Source of the DNA: Amphiura filiformis
Taxonomy: Eukaryota > Echinodermata > Ophiuroidea > Amphilepidida > Amphiuridae
Direction of reading: 5' to 3'
Length of the DNA: 64,000 nucleotides
NCBI RefSeq assembly: GCF_039555335.1
Contig: NC_092641.1
Coordinates: 30,688,848 to 30,752,847 of the forward strand
Positions within the stretch are counted from its first letter, which is position 1. Each line of letters opens with the position of its first letter. A program made the position numbers and the translations under genes. The notes below the pieces were generated by a model. The model made no database searches. It saw only the letters and a list, made by a program, of their open reading frames with translations, and was not told where the DNA came from. Of this stretch, positions 32,956 to 43,559 are shown piece by piece.

Positions 32956-34145
32956 CCCACATTAGGATCATGCTCCAGTTCTTTGACAGACTTTTTTGAA
33001 TCTCTGACAATTGTAGCTCTTGAGCTCAAATTTAGAAAAATTTGGAATTCCACAGCCTCTAATTTGGTCCAATTTTAGTTCACTAGACCCCCCTCCAAAT
33101 GTTCTTAAATTCATATGTTCGGCACGACCACCGTACTGTATACCCATACCAAAATTCAACTTGGGCACCTGCCCCCCCCCACCCCCCACACACATACATG
33201 TACCTGGGCTAATTAGGTGAGTTTTGAAAATTTAGTGAGAAATTGGAGTGACTATTTACTTGTTAAAAACTACTGCAACCCAGACCTGGAAAAAAATTTC
33301 CATCCACAATTTCCAGATTCTCACCACCCCCACCCCCTTTTGGATTGTTTACAGTCTCATAGAAAATAGTGGATAGGAGAAAAAATTGGTACCATTTGCG
33401 AATGATCTGTGATTCATGCAGAAAATTTGAGGAACGGTGAAGCGCACGTGATTTAATGAAATCTAACTCATCAGCAACCAGGTGTAAAAGAAGACAGATT
33501 TTGCCAGAGATTAAAATAAGATGGGCATCTTCTGTGGAGGGAAAAAATTCACGCAAATATTAAATTAAGCCTCGGGAGTTTTTGCGCGATAGCGCAATTC
33601 ACGCAAAAAAGGGATTTTAGTGTGGTCCCATCGCGCAATTTAATTTTGATTGCCGTGCCAGTTGTCATATCTGGAATAGCGAAATTGTATTTAGAGATCC
33701 CATTATATTGAGAACGAGTGTGACTATTTAATTACAATGTGCATTAGCAAAATATTTTTAGAACTGGGCCAATTGCCATGGTGACGAATGTAAAATTGGA
33801 CTAGTTATCATGGCAACAAGACAATAATGCGTTTTAGATCATTGTAATGTTCAGTATTAATTTATAACCCATTATTGCGCTACATTTCATTGCGCTATGC
33901 TGCTATTGAACATGGCACAAACTTTTGAGAGCAAGCAAAATTCTTAATTTACTACATGTATGTGATGACATGTATTGAATGATACTTTGATATGAAAGTA
34001 AAAGGTGGGATGGAGGGGGGATGACCTAGCGGTGTTTGCATGACTAAATTGGGGATGAGTATGCATACCAACAATAATTACACAAGAGTGTTAGGACTGG
34101 AACCTTAACCTTGTTTTCCAATTAATAACCAATTCATCCTAAACC

Positions 34146-34545
34146 TAAAAAATAAAATGAAATTTCGGATTTATATAGCGCCTTTTTCCAGCTAGATGTT
34201 GAAGGATTCAAAGCACTGTAATTTTGCTGCCATGGTGAATCATCACAATCAGATCACATCATCTAAGCCAGTTGCAGCCGAACCTGGCGCAGACCTATCC
34301 GCACTTAGATTGTAACATCCACCAATTATCTGTGCAGCTCCCCAAATTCCATTGGGTGAAGGAAGTTTTTGATAACCAAACAACTAATTTTGAAGCAGGA
34401 GGAAACTGGAGATCCCAGGGAAAACCTGCAAGAGTGAGCATGGAATCAGGATAAACCAAATGCACATACAGTCCATGGGCACGGCCAGGGCTTGAACCTG
34501 GGACCTTGTGATTCTTTTTTAAAAGTCTTGCCACAGTATGGTGTC
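34146..34545 (-). mobile_element. tRNA-derived SINE
   Basis: On the - strand the sequence begins near 34545 with GGTTCAAGCC, a good tRNA box B, preceded by a degenerate head. A middle block contains TTTTCCCTGGGATCTCCAGT, and the 3' tail ends GGCGCTATATAAATCCG and an AT-rich run. That tail type (GCGCTATATAA) is shared with LINE 3' ends such as 62895-62960. The box A could not be identified with confidence. Confidence 0.55.
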
Positions 34546-35390
34546 TATTACTCAGTTTGTTAGGCAGTTCTTGCTGGGAGCATTCTGGGTTATAAAGAAA
34601 AAAACCTGTACGGTAATCACCCCAATCTTAATAAGCTATGTGTATCGATCAGTAAATAAATAAATAAACACTTAAGACTTGAGTGTACAATGGTTTAAAA
34701 GGTAATGTGTGAATTTGTTAATTAAAGGTTCTTAAGTTGTATCCCTGTCTTTAGTATGCTCTAGGGTTGAAAATAAGGGGTGATGGACCAGGGCCTACTT
34801 TTTACATAAAAATGGCACCTGGTTCACCAAGTTTAACTACATGTATGAAGCAGGGGCCATTTCTAATCATCAAAGGACCAATAAAAATAAAAGATATGCT
34901 GGATGTTAAAAATAAGCACTAGTTGCTTTAAATTTGACATTTTTGGTTCACTATCCAGGGGGCCAGTTTAGTTAGAAACGTCCCCTTGTCAACTAAAATT
35001 GATATGGAAACAGGGGCCATTTCAGGTTTCTGGGGGCCAAATGGCGCCCACCCATATCCCACTTATTTTCACCCTTGGTATGCTCCCCATGTTCTCCCTA
35101 TATTGATTGGTGGGGAAAGGGGAATGGAAGGGATGTGTGAAGAGGAATGTCAAGCCGGGGGGGGGGCACTTAACACAAATGACCATACGTGTATGCTCCC
35201 CCGGAAATACCCCCCTTTTTGGATTTTGCAGCTCCGAAAGACCCCCTATATTTGACCAAAATAGAGCTCCGAAAGACCCTTGATTTTGAAATTTCGGCTC
35301 TAATATACCCCAAAATTGCTCATTCCTCATATTTCTCTCCAGGCGATTTTCAACCATTGAATTTGACTGTTTGCAGCTCCAAAAGTCCTC

Positions 35391-35578
35391 AGACTCAGTA
35401 CACCGGTCGATCTTACCGTTTCCGATGTTGATTAAGATACTTCTTGCATCGATCCCGAGATGCGGAAAAAACCAATAGTCATTTGTCCCACATAAATGAA
35501 TAAATAACAAAAAACCCCCGATCCCCCGAGTGGACTCACCCATTCGGTGACGTCACACACGATAATCATCCCTTATCC
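35391..35578 (+). repeat. DIRS left inverted terminal repeat
   Basis: Runs from AGACTCAGTACACCGG to TCCCTTATCC. It matches the complement of 42461-42669 except for a single-base indel (ATTTGTCCC against ATTTTGTCCC), small differences near the outer end, and about 25 extra bases at the right tip (TTTGTTTGGGAC side). Confidence 0.85.
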
Positions 35579-36869
35579 TCCTTGGTTTCTAGATGAGATA
35601 GACGTGTGGATTTTTCTTTACCAACGCTAAGTATCATTACGAACCAAAGGACGAGATATACAGTTTGTTTGTTACACTGAGGTAAAAACCAACCAGTATA
35701 GTCGCTAGGGAGATAGTTTTGACGACATTTTTCGGCTAGAAAAGTGACAAAAACGATCCAAAAACTTAGCTTGTATGTGTGTTTCCGTTCGTATACGGGA
35801 CACACGTTTTCAAAATGGCCGCCCTTAGGACGCCATTTTATTTTTGTTCTCACGTAAAACAACTATAGCAGACTAGTAAGTTACAATAGATGTTTGTACA
35901 GTACTGTGTATACATGTATGGTGAGTGATTATCGCTATGTTTATGGTGTGCTCTATCGTTATATCTTTCAGTACGCTGGCCTGATGACGAAAGTTACTGC
36001 TAAGAGTTCGGTGGGTTTCGAAGGACCAGCCTGACAAATCTTCCCCAAAAGGTTTTCAGTTTTTCATCCCTTTGTATATATATTTTTATATCATACCTCT
36101 ACATCAGCGCCAGCCACTGTGCGTGTGGGTCTGTTTATTGGGCTTGAGCTTGTGTTCGGGGGTAGTGCTGTACGCTCCCGATTACTACAATGTCCAGGCC
36201 TTGTCAATCATGCCCTTCCTTGTGGCAGAGTGGGACCGCATCCACTCTGCTACACCCACAGGGATTGCTCTAAATCAAATAAGTGTGCTTCCTTTTGCAT
36301 AGGCTTATCGGACATCCACTTCGAGGATTTAGAAAGTAGCGCTCGTTTAGGTCTTCGACACAGACAGAAGCGAAGACTAAGAAACAGAAGCCTACAGGTA
36401 AGATTGATATGGTAGGTACTAGCGCGACGGCAAGGGCCACGCTAAGGTAACCTCTGGGGCTCCGGTCCCGGCAAGCAGGCGGACCCTCCGGGGACTGCTA
36501 GCGAGCCCGAAGGCCTAGCAGCCAGCGAAAGCACTGACTTAACGCCTAAGCTAGTAGCAGGCAGCAGGGCGGTACTTACCCTAACAGGCGAGTACCAGTC
36601 TACCAGTGAGATCTCTAGCGAGCTTCGCAGGTGGACACCCGTCTATTGCTGGCTTAACGAGCGGGTCTAGCACCATGAAGTAGCCGGCGACGGACAGTAT
36701 GCCAAGGGTACCCCGGGCTTGCCTGGGTTGAGTCCTAGCATACAGCGTGCAGCGGACTTGCCTCGGCCGGTCTGTAGCACGCAGCGCGTGCCAGTGGAAC
36801 CCGGCTTGCCTGGGTTGATCCACGGCACGCAGCAGCACGCTTCGTTCCCGCAAGGGTCGTAATGAAAAC

Positions 36870-39115
36870 GTGCATGGGTTTAGCAGAGACAATACCGGGG
36901 CTAACGCTTCAGGTGTAGGCTTAGCAGAACCAACTGGGGTTGTCACACGGCGGCGTTCCATGGTGGGACCGCCGAGTGATTCCCTGGGCCTTGGAATGGC
37001 TGCCGGCTGTCCTCCGGGACTGGCTAGCGGCTATACCGGGGGTGGGCTCGCAGTCTCTCACGGGACAGCGACCCAAGTGCAAACAGTGGCAGCTACCGAG
37101 ACGAAGCTACGGCTTGACTTCAGTGGTAGCCACTATGCACGCGCCCATAGCTGCCGTGAGTGGTCCGCCACACACAGCGACCTTGGGCGAGGCTCAAGAG
37201 GTTAGGGTAGGTAGTTTGAACAGCCTGGCTGATCAACAACCCACTTATGTCCTCGAGAGCCAGCAGAGCGTGGGTGATCCATTACAGTCAATGGGTCAAT
37301 TACCCTCTTATGATCGATCACTATCTATTCAGCGGAGCATGGCTCCATTGATTGATACTGCCTATTCAGGTAGCGAGGTGACTGATCGAGGGTATACACG
37401 CTCAGCTACCCGTGATACTAGGCAAGCTCCTTTTAGCCAAGGGACAGCCAGTATAGCGGGTACCCATACACACGGCTTGATCCTCTAGCGGGGGAACGCT
37501 GTGAGGCATGGGTACAGTGGTGCGCGCAGCCGGGAGCCCTACCGGGCACCCTACGCTACAACCACGCAGGTACCGCAGTATTCGTCCTGGTTTCCACAGT
37601 CTCTGTGGCAACAGGGGAGGCGGTACTGGTACTGCCGCTCCATGGGGTTTCCTGGTGGCGGATCCTTTCAGGGTCAGCTACCAACAGGGTATGCCCGTGG
37701 TATCCGCCGCAGGGTGGTTTCTTCCACGGTCTAGCACCGTGGCAAGTGCCGCCTAGCGTTGGGCAAGCAGTACCACCAGTTGTTACCCAACCCGGCGGCG
37801 AGTGGCTAACCCTGATACAGCTCAGGGTAGGCCGCACACTGCTATGGGCTAGGCGACAGCAGCGAGAGCGCGTCGCGGATCCCGGGTGCTATAGCTAGCA
37901 TCTCGGGGTCTAGCGGGAGTACTCCCTGTTCTGCTGGTGTTCAGTTGGCTAGCCACACGGTGGCGACACCTCCCTGTCCACCTTCAGATGCCCGTCGTCA
38001 GATCTCTTCCTCATCAGAGAGTGAGTCAGAGTCTGAAGGCGAGGGAAAGGAGTCGGAAGATGAAACCAGTAGCGACTCACAGTCTGATGAGACTGTGCAG
38101 CTAGCTTCAGGTATCCTTCCCCGCTTCCCGTGAGGAACTCGCTAGCAATGGTCTGCCTGCGGACACCGCTGAGGTGATGAGCCGTGTGGCCCAAGGTTTG
38201 GGCCTGGCTTTCTCTCAGGAGGAGTCCGTTCAGGAGGACCAGGGCATCTTTCAGTAGGATGCCCAGCTAGCGCGTCCCACACAAGGGTCGCCCGCACTTG
38301 CATTCCCGGCGGACCTCAAGGGTAGGTTTCGTGGGGCTGTCAGGCTCGCTGGAGCTTCGACGCCGCGTGCTTGCACGCTTCCACTGCGTGTTTCGCAGGA
38401 GGACTACTGAAACCTACCTCAGGGTCCCTGACATGGCTCCATGCGCCGCCAAGCGCCTGCCGCTAGCGGCCAAGGCGCACGGGTCGTTCTCCCCCAGTGG
38501 GAGGAGGAGCTAAAGCTCATCGATAAGCGAGCCAGAGTCTCTAGCGTCGCTACCACGCTTGCCGAGCACCTCGGTAGGAAGGTAGCGAAACGACCACGGG
38601 CAACGTCGGAACTCTTCCATGAGGTTAATCTGTTAGCGGTGCTAACAGCTAACCTCAACGAGAGTTCTATGGGCCTAGCCCATAGGATGTCATCTCGCCG
38701 CTGGGAGAATGCCTGTCTGTCCCTCCAGTCAACTTACGGCTCCGACTTTGCTGAAGCAATGAAGAAGTCAGCCTCGGTGGGACAGGGGCTACTCTTTGGA
38801 CAGGCCTTTTGCGCCACGGTGGAGGACAGGCGCGAAAAAAGCCACCAATGAGAGCACTCTGAAGAAGTCAGAGGCTGCCCTGACCAAGGGAAGGGCAGTA
38901 AGGCGAAGAAGAAGCACAAGAGGAGGGAGTCTTCGAAGCGTTCTTCAGCGCCAGCTCCGGCTTCAGCAGGGCGCACCACAGACTACACCCGAGCCGAGGC
39001 TACTCCAGCACCTCCCAAAAAACTGGGAAGCGCAAGAGTAGTGCTGGATCAGTATGGCAAGCCCCCTAAGAAGAGCCGTTCTTCTAAGGGTGGCAAACCA
39101 GATCGGTCCTGAGGG
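36870..39115 (+). pseudogene. DIRS gag-like region, frame-broken
   Basis: No homologous domain is recognisable, but the position before the reverse transcriptase and the composition fit DIRS ORF1. It contains a Gly/Pro/Gln/Tyr-rich first half in shifting frames, then a Ser/Glu tract at 38002-38090 (SSSSESESESEGEGKESEDE) and a more regular segment at 38440-38850 including RARVSSVATTLAEHLGRKVA, followed by a Lys/Arg-rich stretch near 38890-39080. Open frames change repeatedly (for example near 37190, 37490, 37900, 38130 and 38850), so no intact protein is made from this reading. Frames on the opposite strand here are shadows of the GC-rich coding strand. Confidence 0.5.
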
Positions 39116-39289
39116 CACGGCGGTCGACAGTCCATGCCGGCAGGCCTTGGACTTCCCACAGGGATTCCCCTGTGGGCGGCCGCTGTGCATTACGCCCAGA
39201 GATGGCATGCCATCTCACCGGCGCCTGGGTATTGTCAGTGGTCAGTGGGGTTACAGACTGGAATTTACCAGCCACCCTCGTGCGCCTGC

Positions 39290-39905
39290 ACGATTCAGAG
39301 GTCCACGGTAGTGCCGCCAGACGGCCCCCAGCGTCGGGCACTACTGTCAGAGGTCACTCAGCTTCTCACGAAGCAAGCGATTGTCGGTCTACCCCCTTTC
39401 ACCAAGGGGTTTTGGAGCACTTTTTTCTGGCTCCAAAGAAGACCGGCGACTGAGGCCCATTCTGAACCTCAAGCCGTTGAGCGAGTTCATCAGGCCCAAG
39501 AGGTTCAGAATGGAGACTCTCGCCGGTGCTAGCCTGCCCCATCAAGGGTATGTGGGCGGCATCGCTAGATCTCTCGGACGCATATCTGCATGTTCGATCG
39601 CACCTCAAGATCAGAGGTTTCTACGCTTCAAGGTACAGGGTCAAACTTACCAGTTTCGATGCCTGCCATTCGCTTGTCCACCTCCCCAGAGTGTTTACAC
39701 TCCTGGTCAGGGCGGTGGCAGCGTACCTGAAGCGCAGGGAGTCAACATGTGTTGCTACCTGGACGATTGGTTCATTTACGGACGCACCCCGCTGGAGACA
39801 CAGTGTCTCGTGGAGTTAGTAGTCCGTACGGTGCGGGACCTGGGATTTCTGATCAACGCCAAGAAATCCAATTTGGTCCCGACGCTTGAACACCACTATT
39901 CTTAG
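39290..39905 (+). pseudogene. DIRS reverse transcriptase, frame-broken
   Basis: Successive frames give RRALLSEVTQLLTKQAIVG, RPILNLKPLSEFIRPKRFRM, SLDLSDAYLHV (catalytic Asp motif A), FLRFKVQGQTYQFRCLPF, FTLLVRAVAAYLKR and NMCCYLDDWFIYG with the YLDD catalytic box, then LGFLINAKKSNLVPTLEH. This is the DIRS clade arrangement. At least five changes of frame occur within 600 bases, mostly explained by single-base indels. The catalytic residues themselves are retained. Either the copy is decayed or the assembly has indel errors. Confidence 0.88.
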
Positions 39906-40640
39906 GGGCCCAGATCAACCTCAAGGAGGGATGGCGCCCTCACCCGAGAGGGTGACGAACATGGCGAGGTGTGCCCGACTCTTGGCCGAGTCAGAGGGAG
40001 CACCCGCTGTGGCATGGATGAAGGTTTTGGGCCTTATGGCCAGTATGGTAGACCTCGCACTGCACTGCCGCTTTCACATGAGGCCTATACAACTACACCT
40101 TCTAGCCTTTTACAGGCCCAGTCGTCACCCAATATCCCTCGCGGTTCCGATGTCGGAGATCGCGCGAGAGGAACTCTGGTGGTGGACCCATCAGCCCAAT
40201 TTGACTCAAGGTGTCAGGTTCCCTGCACCAGCGGTGCAAAAGGCCACGTAGTGACGACCGGCAGCGTCAAAGCTGGGCTGGGGGGCCACATCCACGGGAC
40301 TCAGTCTCGGGCCTATGGTCGGCCACGGAGACGGAGTTCCATATCAACCTTCTCGAACTTTGGGCAGTGGAGAGAACTCTCCAGCATTTCGAGAAGGTGA
40401 TCGTGGGATCTCATATCGTTGTCCAAGTGGACAGCACAACCGTGGTGGCCTACCTCAACAGACAAGGGGCACCAGGTCACCACGGTTGTGCCTGCACGCT
40501 TTTCACGCCTGATAGGGTGGTGCAAGGCCAGGCAGATTACGTTGAGAGCGATGCACATAGCGGAGTCACCAACATCCTCGCGGACGATCTGTCACGAGGA
40601 AAGGTGTCGGGACCTACAGAATGGTCCCTTGCTCCGCAGG
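39906..40640 (+). pseudogene. DIRS RNase H region, frame-broken
   Basis: Follows the reverse transcriptase. It includes WWWTHQPNLTQGVRFPAP, then VTTGSVKAGLGGHIHGT, where DIRS RNase H normally has an Asp after TT (here Gly), and in another frame HINLLELWAVERTLQHFEK and VQVDSTTVVAYLNRQG with the Glu and second Asp, and finally NILADDLSRG. The order is right for RNase H. The missing first Asp and the frameshift near 40300 would inactivate it as read. Confidence 0.75.
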
Positions 40641-40924
40641 TCGCCCAGAGCGATCTTCGAGGTGATGTACCACCCTCGATAGATTTGTTCGCATCTCATC
40701 GCAATCATCAGCTGCCGGTGTACTGCTCGAGGGTCGCAGACCCACAGGCATTCGCCGTGGACGCTCTGTCCGTAGACTGGGGAGGACTGACTGCTTACGC
40801 TTTCCCCCCGATCTCACTACTCGCAAGGGTGGTGACCAAGATCGGGAGGGAGGCTTGCAACGTCATTCTGATAGCACCGTTCTGGCGAAACACCTGTGGT
40901 TTCGACCGATGGTGGATCTACTAG
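40640..40924 (+). pseudogene. DIRS methylase-like C-terminal region
   Basis: The open frame from 40211 continues past RNase H with PSIDLFASHRNHQLPVYCSR, VDALSVDWGGLTAYAFPPIS and VILIAPFW, a block conserved in DIRS elements and usually assigned to or adjoining a DAM-like adenine methylase domain. The role in the life cycle is not known. It ends with a TAG at 40922-40924. Unlike its neighbours this frame is intact for about 230 codons. Confidence 0.65.
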
Positions 40925-41189
40925 CGGCACAGCCGCGAGTACTCCCCGAAAGTTACCAAATCTACTCCGGATGCCCGGAGTAGAGGTACCAAGTCTACCA
41001 CTAGAGCACCTGCAGTTAGCTGCATGGCCCTTATCAGGAGCGGCGGCGGAGGGAGGCTTTTCATCAGAAGCTGCTTCTCTCATCGCCGGGGTAGAGCGAG
41101 TCTACCCTCCGTGCACGTATAGTCAGCGTTTGGCTCCCTACTACGCATGGTGCGATGAGGAGAAATACATCTCCCACTAGAGCCTCTGT

Positions 41190-41999
41190 GCCTCTAGTGG
41201 CAGATTTTCTGACAGAAAAGTTCAGGTCAGGACTTCAGCAGGCAACGATAGCCAACTATAAGTCAGCCATTCTCTCGATTCATCGGGATTTGAAGGCGGG
41301 TCGACTATCAATTCAGATGGGTCCCTAAGTCTTCTTCTCGACGGTATGTTCAACGGCGCCCGCCGAAAGGAAGGTGGTCCCTCCATGGGACCTCAACACA
41401 GTCTTGGAGTATATTAAGGGTCCCCTTTTGAGCCCCTGTCAAAAGCGACCCTTAAATACGTCACTCTTAAGGCGGCCTTTCTTCTGGCGTTGGCTTCGGG
41501 TCGGCGCTGCTCAGAGGTGCACGCATTCTCGCAGTCAGCCTCCGTATTTACTAACAACGGAGCGACGCTGTTTCTTCGCCGGATTTCCTTGCAAAAAATG
41601 AGCGAAGTACATTCCGACACTCGCCCTCTTCCTTCCCAGTATTGGGCAGGGTTCGTCAATAGCCGAAGACAGGTTGTGGTGCCCGGTGAGGCGCTACAGC
41701 ACTACCTTGGCCGAACACAAACCTTAAGAGGGGCTCATGACCGCTTATTTATCACTCACGCAGAACCGCACGGTCCAGCCGCTAAACAGACTCTGGCACG
41801 GTGGCTGGTCCAGGTGTTAGTGGACTCGGGGCGGCAAAAGACGCCGCCCCAAGGCCCACTCAACCAGATCTATCTCATCTTCGTGGGCCTACCATCGGGG
41901 GGTCCCCATTGGAGAGATTTGTCAGGCTGTGTCTTGGAAGAACCCGTCGTCCTTTTCCACGGTTTACTACAAAAGCGTAAACCAACGACCAGGCGATAA
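41190..41999 (+). pseudogene. DIRS tyrosine recombinase, frame-broken
   Basis: N-terminal part: FLTEKFRSGLQQATIANYKS (about 41206-41266) in one frame. Catalytic part: LKAAFLLALASGRRCSEVHA with the first catalytic Arg (near 41504), then a long frame through LPSQYWAGFVNSRRQVVVPG and LARWLVQVLVDSG. The H-x-x-R motif (HSTR, 41857-41868) and the catalytic Tyr in FSTVYYKS (near 41960-41975) lie in a different frame after about 41850. All R-HxxR-Y residues are present, but at least two frameshifts separate them. The enzyme would insert the circular DNA intermediate. Confidence 0.85.
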
Positions 42000-42283
42000 G
42001 TTCTCCAGGGCTATTCTGCGGAGATAATATGGTGGTTGGGTATCAGGTGTTTTGCGGACAATCAGAATTCCACCATGGTAAGAACCAGTGTTTCGATGCT
42101 TAACCACTGCACTTTCAGTTCAGGGGGTTTTGTCTGTTCACGTAGTCTTTCTGTTTCCCGGCCGTGAGGGGGGAAAATAGTTTGACCTCGCGATTACCAT
42201 GCTACCCACTCTCCCGATCCTTATCAGATGCTGGCCAATCTTGTACCTCCATCCGTCGGTTACTTGCTAGATCGATCTTTCAG

Positions 42284-42420
42284 ATGTTGATGCAAGAAGT
42301 ATCTTAATCAACATCGGAAGCGGTAAGATCGACCGGTGTACTGAGTCTAGTCCCAAACAAAAATGTTTGGTAGACTCATAACCGGTGCGATCTTACCTTT
42401 CCGATGTTGATTATCCGGTT
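42284..42420. repeat. DIRS internal complementary region
   Basis: The first half (to about 42348, GTACTGAGTCTA) is the complement of the outer left tip; the second half (GTCCCAAACAAAAATG to TTCCGATGTTGATT) is the complement of the outer right tip. The two tips therefore meet here, as in the proposed DIRS circle-junction template. Confidence 0.88.
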
Positions 42421-42460
42421 GCCGCCCCTACAAGTTTGGCGAGTAGGGGCTGCCCAAGTC

Positions 42461-42669
42461 GGATAAGGGATGATTATCGTGTGTGACGTCACCGAATGGG
42501 TGAGTCCACTCGGGGGATCGGGGGTTTTTTGTTATTTATTCATTTATGTGGGACAAAATGACTATTGGTTTTTTCCGCATCTCGGGATCGATGCAAGAAG
42601 TATCTTAATCAACATCGGAAAGGTAAGATCGCACCGGTTATGAGTCTACCAAACATTTTTGTTTGGGAC
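42461..42669. repeat. DIRS right inverted terminal repeat
   Basis: Complement of the left repeat, from GGATAAGGGATGATT to the outer tip AACATTTTTGTTTGGGAC. It carries a longer tip than the left repeat, as usual for unequal DIRS ends. Confidence 0.85.
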
Positions 42670-42994
42670 TATTTTACTTGTCCGCAGCTCCAAAAGACCC
42701 CCCTTTTACCGGTACGCCATCACTCAGCTCCCAAAGACCCACCCCGTCAAAATTCCGGGGGAACATACCCACCAATTTTTTTGATGTGCCCCCCCCCTCC
42801 CCAGGATATCAAGGTTATACATTATTATAAATATTAGTATTTTGGATTTTTTGGATTGCTTCACAAGGAATTAGTTATAATACTTGTATACATGTAAGTT
42901 CATGTATTTTTTATTCAGCAGAAAATTGGATATTTGGAAAAGGTGGTCAATAAAATAATAATAACAATGCTTTTGTTTTAAACTTTTGTTGCAG

Positions 42995-43223
42995 GTCGAA
43001 CTTAAAGATTCTCATCCAGAACTAATCGTTCACTGGGCTGGCGAGGGCAGCGACATGATTGTATGCCTAACTCGAGATGTGCATACAAACGCTAGGTCGA
43101 CCAGCAATACATACTTTTCAGTATGACTACGGCAAAAACTTTGAAAAGAAAGCGTTAAGGATGAGGAATGGGAGTGAACCATCATTTGACAGATTCTATC
43201 ATAGTCCTGCTGACAATAATAGA
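42995..43223 (+). CDS. SORL1: SORL1-like receptor, exon 2 (VPS10 start), frameshift as read
   Basis: Flanked by TTTTGTTGCAG and GTGAGT. Encodes the first blades of the VPS10 beta-propeller: VELKDSHPELIVHWAGEGSD, then MIVCLTRDVHTNARSTSNTY, DYGKNFEK and FDRFYHSPADNNR. The HWAGE and FYHSPADN motifs are close to SORL1 and less like SorCS or sortilin. The length (76 codons plus one base) and both boundaries agree with SORL1 exon 2. After TYFS (43118-43120) the frame meets a stop; the rest (YDYGKNF) is in the next frame, so one extra base lies near 43121. A sequencing error, polymorphism or broken allele could explain it; strong conservation on both sides argues for a real gene. Confidence 0.88.
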
Positions 43224-43371
43224 GTGAGTATTCGGTGGTTTGGTTTTGGTAAGAATCCAGTATGTATGCATGCAAGTATATTGGTGTAAGAGCCTGACCC
43301 CTCAGTTGGAATGTTTGGTACCAGTTGGGGGGGGGGGGGAGGGGCAAAGCTGCACTGCTACTATAGCAGGA

Positions 43372-43559
43372 TCAGAAATTTGCAACCAAGTGTGAGAATC
43401 CTTTTGGATTCTCCCAGTGATATTTTGCAAGAATTCATGGATTCTCGCCATTTAACTTTGTATGATAAACTGAAATATTTACGAGAATCCATTAAGATTC
43501 TTGCTAATTTTGTTGAGGAGAGCGGGAATGGATTCTCGGATTCTCATCAAATTTCTGAC
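43372..43559. mobile_element. Element E: short fold-back with GAGAATCC/GGATTCTC motif
   Basis: The ends TCAGAAATTTG and the complement CAAATTTCTGA are inverted. Within 190 bases GAGAATCC or GGATTCTC occurs about seven times (near 43395, 43407, 43440, 43481, 43530 and 43538, with AGATTCTT near 43495). The larger open frame across it is a by-product. It sits 150 bases after exon 2. Confidence 0.55.

Larger units (their letters stand above)
35391..42669 (+). mobile_element. DIRS-type tyrosine-recombinase retrotransposon
   Basis: A 7.3-kb element with all DIRS hallmarks. It has inverted terminal repeats (35391-35578 and 42461-42669), an internal complementary region (about 42284-42420) that is complementary to the outer tips of both ends side by side, and genes for a gag-like protein, reverse transcriptase/RNase H, a methylase-like domain and a tyrosine recombinase. 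DIRS elements replicate through RNA and, it is thought, insert a circular DNA by recombinase rather than integrase. The two ends are nearly identical, so the copy looks recent, but the coding frames carry several frameshifts. It lies within an older short element in intron 1 of the SORL1-like gene. Confidence 0.92.
35157..42797. mobile_element. Short GGGGGGGCAC-ended element split by the DIRS insertion
   Basis: Left of the DIRS element, 35157-35390 starts with a G run, GCACTTAACACAAA and CCCCCGGAA. Right of it, 42670-42797 ends with the complement of GGGGGGGCACATCAAAAAAA and of CCCCCGGAA. These are inverted ends of one element of about 360 bases. Both halves contain the word GCAGCTCCGAAAGACCC or a variant (about six in all: 35229, 35264, 35372, 42685, 42725 and a partial copy), so it also has an internal repeated motif. 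Confidence 0.65.
20917..42994 (+). other. Inferred intron 1 of the SORL1-like gene
   Basis: Starts GTAAGC and ends TTTTGTTGCAG. It is about 22 kb long and holds most of the large elements in the window, including the DIRS retrotransposon just before exon 2. Without the 7.3-kb DIRS element it would be about 15 kb. Stretches not listed separately (for example 24850-25067, 26620-27740, 31320-31930, 32170-32620, 33000-34145, 34560-35150) are AT-rich with no recognised gene; 27290-27420 and 33560-33620 have several GCGCAATT words. Confidence 0.5.

Noticed and set aside
34480..34520. Functional tRNA gene
   Set aside because: Only box B is recognisable; no cloverleaf or box A could be drawn, and the unit continues as a SINE.
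34295..34534. The - strand frame with GSSPGRAHGL as a protein
   Set aside because: It lies on the SINE, whose box B and LINE-like tail explain the sequence.
36581..40826. Many long open frames on the - strand of the DIRS element
   Set aside because: They oppose the GC-rich coding strand of gag/RT and show no domains; shadows.
43079..43121. Micro-intron inside exon 2 as the main explanation for the frame change
   Set aside because: 43 bases is shorter than normal introns of these animals and removal would delete residues that fit the conserved family pattern; kept only as an alternative.
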